Below, one piece after another: positions 4,398-6,616 of a stretch of DNA of 6,616 nucleotides. The position numbers and the translations under genes were made by a program. Below the pieces are notes generated by a model. The model saw only the letters and a list, made by a program, of their open reading frames with translations. It had not been told where the DNA came from and ran no database searches. The DNA lies in the NCBI GenBank assembly GCA_020631315.1, contig JAHDHM010000192.1, positions 448-7,063 of the forward strand, given 5' to 3'. Numbering within the stretch: the stretch's first letter is position 1; the number at the start of each line of letters is the position of its first letter. The DNA comes from Acidimicrobiales bacterium (lineage in GTDB: Bacteria > Actinomycetota > Acidimicrobiia > Acidimicrobiales > Poriferisodaliceae).

Positions 4398-6383
4398 ATG
4401 TGGCGCCGTCGACAGTCCGCTCCCTCCCGTCCCGATCTCGACCCGAACGTCTGGTCGCTGCCGCTGTGGTGGCGGCGTCGTGTCGATCCGAGCTCGCCCG
4501 CCTACGACCCCGTCGGGCCCGACGGCGTCAACACCGTCGATCGTCGTTGGACACTGCTCGGCACCCTCGACGGTGCCGGTCGCGGCGCGGTGGATCCCCG
4601 CGGCACCCTCTGGACCGGCGGTTCGTTCACCATCGAGTGGTGGGTGCGTGCCAACGACCGGTGGTACCTCGCTCCGCACGTGGCGGCCGTCCGACAGGTC
4701 GCCGTGGACGGCACGCCGGTGATCGAGACCCGGATGCGCGCTGCCGGCGGCGATGTCGTCCAGCGCGTCGGCGCGGTCGCCGGCGGCGCCGGCCATGTCC
4801 GTGTCGAAGTGGCGAACGAGACGGACGCTGCAGTAGCACTCGCCTTGGCGATCCGACCCTTCGATCTCGCCGGTGCGAGCCGCATCGAGCACATCGAGCT
4901 CGTCGACGGCTGGGTGGTCGTCGACGGCGTGCAGGCGCTGCAGCTGTCACGTACACCCGGGCTGGCGCTCGGGGGGACGGCGGATGCCGATCTCGCCGTC
5001 CTGCTCGATGGTCCCGATGCCGACGGCCGAGGCGTCCCGTCGTTGCCCGTGCGCTGCGATCGTGGAGCGGCGCACGCCGTCGTGAGCGTGCCGGTCGTGC
5101 ACGGCACGTCGATCGAGGCAGTCGCGCCGCTGCTCGGCCACGGTGACGTCGACGTGCTCGACGTCGCTGCGACACCGCCGCTCGATCGTGTCGCAGCGGG
5201 CTGGGTCGCGCAGACCCGAGACGAGACCCGAGTCGAGCTGCCCGAGGACGGATGGAACCAGGCGCTCGATCTGCTCCGACGGTCACTCGTGCTGTTCGCC
5301 GGCCCCGACGGCGCCATGGCCCGGCCGATGACCGGCGAAGGTCCTGCAGCGTCCGACCACCTCGTGACCGAGGCGCTCGACCGTCTCGGTCGCCATCGTG
5401 ATGCGGCGTCCGCGCTGCTCGCCATTCGCGACCACGCCGATCGTCATGGAGCGCTCGGCGACCTCGCCAACACGGTGGCCGCCATGCGGGCACTCGATCG
5501 GCACACCGCGCTCAGCGGTGTCACCGCGACCGCCGAAGCCTGCGCCGAGACCATCGTCGGTGCGGCGCGTCACCTGGCCAAGGTCGCCGACGGGGGCGAA
5601 GGTGACGGCGAGCTCGCCGACGTCGGCCTCCGGCACATCGCTGCGCTGCTGGAGGTGATCGGTCAGGCCGACGCCGCAGCCGACGTCGCCGGCCGGTCTG
5701 GAGCATCGACGCAGCCACACGATCCGGTGTCGCCCGAGGGTGTGCCGGTCCACCGGAACACGCCGCCGATGGGCTTCGACGTCGTCGCCACTGCCGACGC
5801 AGCCGTCATCGACCTCCGCGCCGGCAGGCCTGGGGCGCTCGAACGTGTGGACTGGCTCGTCGAGGCCACCTCGGCGACCGGTTCCGTTCCGGCAGTTCTC
5901 CACCCCGCCGGCGGTGGTGTCGGCGGTGACGGTCATGACGGCGCTGCCGTCGCATCGATCATCTCGGCGCTGTTGTCGACGGCGGTCGTCGAACACCCGG
6001 GCGAGGCACGGCTGTCGCTGCTGCCGGCGTTCAGGGAGTCGTGGCTCGGTGCGCCGGTCGAAGCTCACCGGGTGCCGACCAGGTGGGGCATCGTGTCGTT
6101 CGCGATCCGTTGGCACGGTGAGCGACCTGCCCTGCTGTGGGAGATCGACCGGCCCGCGGACGGGCTCGTGGTCGACTGCCCCGGTGTCGATCCGGACTGG
6201 TCGACCACCGAGTCCGTCGGTGAGACCCTCCTCGCCGCACCTCAGGTGTCGGCACAGGACACGGAGCCGAACGAAGAACGTGGCGACGCCGGCCGTGCGT
6301 CAGTGGACGAAGCTTCCTCCTCCCTCTCGACGCCGGTGGAGATCACGATCGATCTCGACAGCTCCGACGGCGGCTTCAGCTAG
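4398..6383 (+). CDS. Large protein with six-hairpin glycosidase-like architecture, function unassigned
   Basis: This 661-residue protein has no signal peptide or membrane segment, so it is probably cytoplasmic. Three parts can be seen. Residues about 50-265 are beta-rich (SFTIEWWVRANDRWYLAPHV, later VRVEVANETDAAVALALAIR), like the N-terminal beta-sandwich of several glycoside hydrolase families. Residues about 280-545 are helical hairpins (WNQALDLLRRSLVLFAGPDG; HLVTEALDRLGRHRDAASAL), resembling an (alpha/alpha)6 barrel as in glucoamylase- or debranching-type enzymes. Residues about 560-600 form a short beta domain with VSFAIRWHGERPALLWEI, as in C-terminal domains of such enzymes. A low-complexity acidic/serine tail follows (about 615-661). 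I cannot point to a catalytic acid/base pair, so it may be a non-catalytic or unusual member. The ATG at 4398 is the first good start after the divergent cofC promoter. Carbohydrate role is inference from fold resemblance only. Confidence 0.8.
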   Translation: MWRRRQSAPSRPDLDPNVWSLPLWWRRRVDPSSPAYDPVGPDGVNTVDRRWTLLGTLDGAGRGAVDPRGTLWTGGSFTIEWWVRANDRWYLAPHVAAVRQVAVDGTPVIETRMRAAGGDVVQRVGAVAGGAGHVRVEVANETDAAVALALAIRPFDLAGASRIEHIELVDGWVVVDGVQALQLSRTPGLALGGTADADLAVLLDGPDADGRGVPSLPVRCDRGAAHAVVSVPVVHGTSIEAVAPLLGHGDVDVLDVAATPPLDRVAAGWVAQTRDETRVELPEDGWNQALDLLRRSLVLFAGPDGAMARPMTGEGPAASDHLVTEALDRLGRHRDAASALLAIRDHADRHGALGDLANTVAAMRALDRHTALSGVTATAEACAETIVGAARHLAKVADGGEGDGELADVGLRHIAALLEVIGQADAAADVAGRSGASTQPHDPVSPEGVPVHRNTPPMGFDVVATADAAVIDLRAGRPGALERVDWLVEATSATGSVPAVLHPAGGGVGGDGHDGAAVASIISALLSTAVVEHPGEARLSLLPAFRESWLGAPVEAHRVPTRWGIVSFAIRWHGERPALLWEIDRPADGLVVDCPGVDPDWSTTESVGETLLAAPQVSAQDTEPNEERGDAGRASVDEASSSLSTPVEITIDLDSSDGGFS

Positions 6384-6385
6384 GC

Positions 6386-6409
6386 CGGCGCCGCGGCTGC
6401 ACGGCGTCG
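6386..6409. terminator. Possible hairpin between convergent genes
   Basis: CGGCGCCG (6386-6393) can pair with CGGCGTCG (6402-6409), 8 bp with one G-U pair and an 8-nt loop. It exactly fills the 27-bp gap between the 661-aa gene and the convergent partial gene. Such pairings also arise by chance in GC-rich DNA. Confidence 0.3.
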
Positions 6410-6410
6410 T

Positions 6411-6616
6411 TCAGGCCAGGCGACGACGGGCGACGACGGCGAGGTCGGCGTCGCGCTGCATCCAGAAGGCCACCGTGTCGTTGCGTTGAGCGACGACACG
6501 CAGGACGGGGACCGCGAGCAGCACCGTCCGTACGTCGGTTCTCGCCGTCGCTCGGATCGGGGTCGAGCCCACCTGAGGAAGGCCGAGCAGCGAGCCGTGA
6601 CCGACCTCACCGATCG
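6411..6616 (-). CDS. 3' end of a gene, possible cyclic-nucleotide-binding-type domain (5' partial)
   Basis: The frame is open from the right edge and ends at the TGA complementary to 6411-6413, giving 67 visible residues. GEVGHGSLLGLPQ, IRATARTDVRTVLLAVPVL, then DTVAFWMQRDADLAVV follow the order of a CRP-type cNMP-binding domain: a phosphate-binding loop, an R-A-T strand, a beta strand, and closing helices. The loop is atypical. The usual G-E pair appears as G-S (visible residues 7-8), though the arginine of R-A-T (residue 21) is kept, so nucleotide binding is uncertain. The reading has natural composition while the overlapping frame ending at 6380 is arginine/serine-rich and looks spurious. 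The gene body lies outside the window, so the full protein (regulator, kinase-linked or transporter-linked) is unknown. Confidence 0.55.
   Translation of the reverse strand, partial: IGEVGHGSLLGLPQVGSTPIRATARTDVRTVLLAVPVLRVVAQRNDTVAFWMQRDADLAVVARRRLA

Noticed and set aside
5283..6116. Minus-strand open frame of 277 codons inside the 661-aa gene
   Set aside because: It is rich in G, R, D and H with no domain character, as expected for the antisense of a GC-biased gene. The plus strand has natural domain-like sequence throughout.
6380..6610. Minus-strand open frame of 76 codons at the right edge
   Set aside because: It is an R/S/P-rich shadow. The neighbouring frame ending at 6411 has natural composition and domain-like features.
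1..6616. Search for a CRISPR array, insertion sequence, tRNA or defence cassette
   Set aside because: No regularly spaced repeats, transposase motifs, terminal inverted repeats, tRNA-like cloverleaf or known defence genes were seen by reading both strands.

Overview
The window is high-GC, gene-dense DNA with few and short intergenic gaps. Reading frames show the strong third-position G/C preference of an actinobacterium. A coenzyme F420 biosynthesis gene (cofC/fbiD), an HU-type histone-like protein, GTG starts and -10-like boxes placed just upstream of start codons all fit Actinomycetota. The mix of families resembles aquatic Acidimicrobiia (Ilumatobacter-like), but that placement is an inference from gene content, not from a marker gene.

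Layout from left to right. (1) A plus-strand overlapping gene chain: the 3' end of a gene entering from the left (2-598, a possible PD-(D/E)XK-like domain), a small unknown gene (591-981) that needs a one-base frame change near 867-880 to be read to its natural end, and a HAD-family phosphatase (978-1679). The overlaps (8 nt, then a 4-nt GTGA) point to translational coupling. (2) A convergent minus-strand TauE/SafE-type membrane permease (1682-2470), separated from the HAD gene by only 2 bp. (3) A 160-bp divergent regulatory region (2471-2630), which together with the permease start contains three ACATGT palindromes at 11- and 22-bp spacing, a separate 17-bp palindrome, and a strong Shine-Dalgarno site for the next gene. 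(4) An HU-family DNA-binding protein (2631-2912), followed by two perfect stem-loops (9-bp and 12-bp arms) that fill the gap to the convergent next operon. (5) A minus-strand two-gene operon, cofC (3715-4353) then a PIG-L/LmbE-family deacetylase (2993-3718), joined by an ATGA overlap. (6) A 44-bp divergent promoter gap, then a large 661-residue plus-strand protein (4398-6383) whose architecture resembles a carbohydrate-active six-hairpin (alpha/alpha) enzyme with flanking beta domains. (7) At the right edge, the 3' end of a minus-strand gene (6411-6616) that looks like the end of a cyclic-nucleotide-binding-type domain.

The genes do not form one obvious pathway; the window reads as ordinary chromosomal housekeeping and metabolic DNA. 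I did not find a defence system, CRISPR array, mobile element, tRNA or rRNA. The points most worth a second look are the frameshift that fuses the small gene in frame to the HAD gene, the helically phased palindromes at the permease start, the unusually clean twin stem-loops after the HU gene, and the unassigned 661-residue protein.
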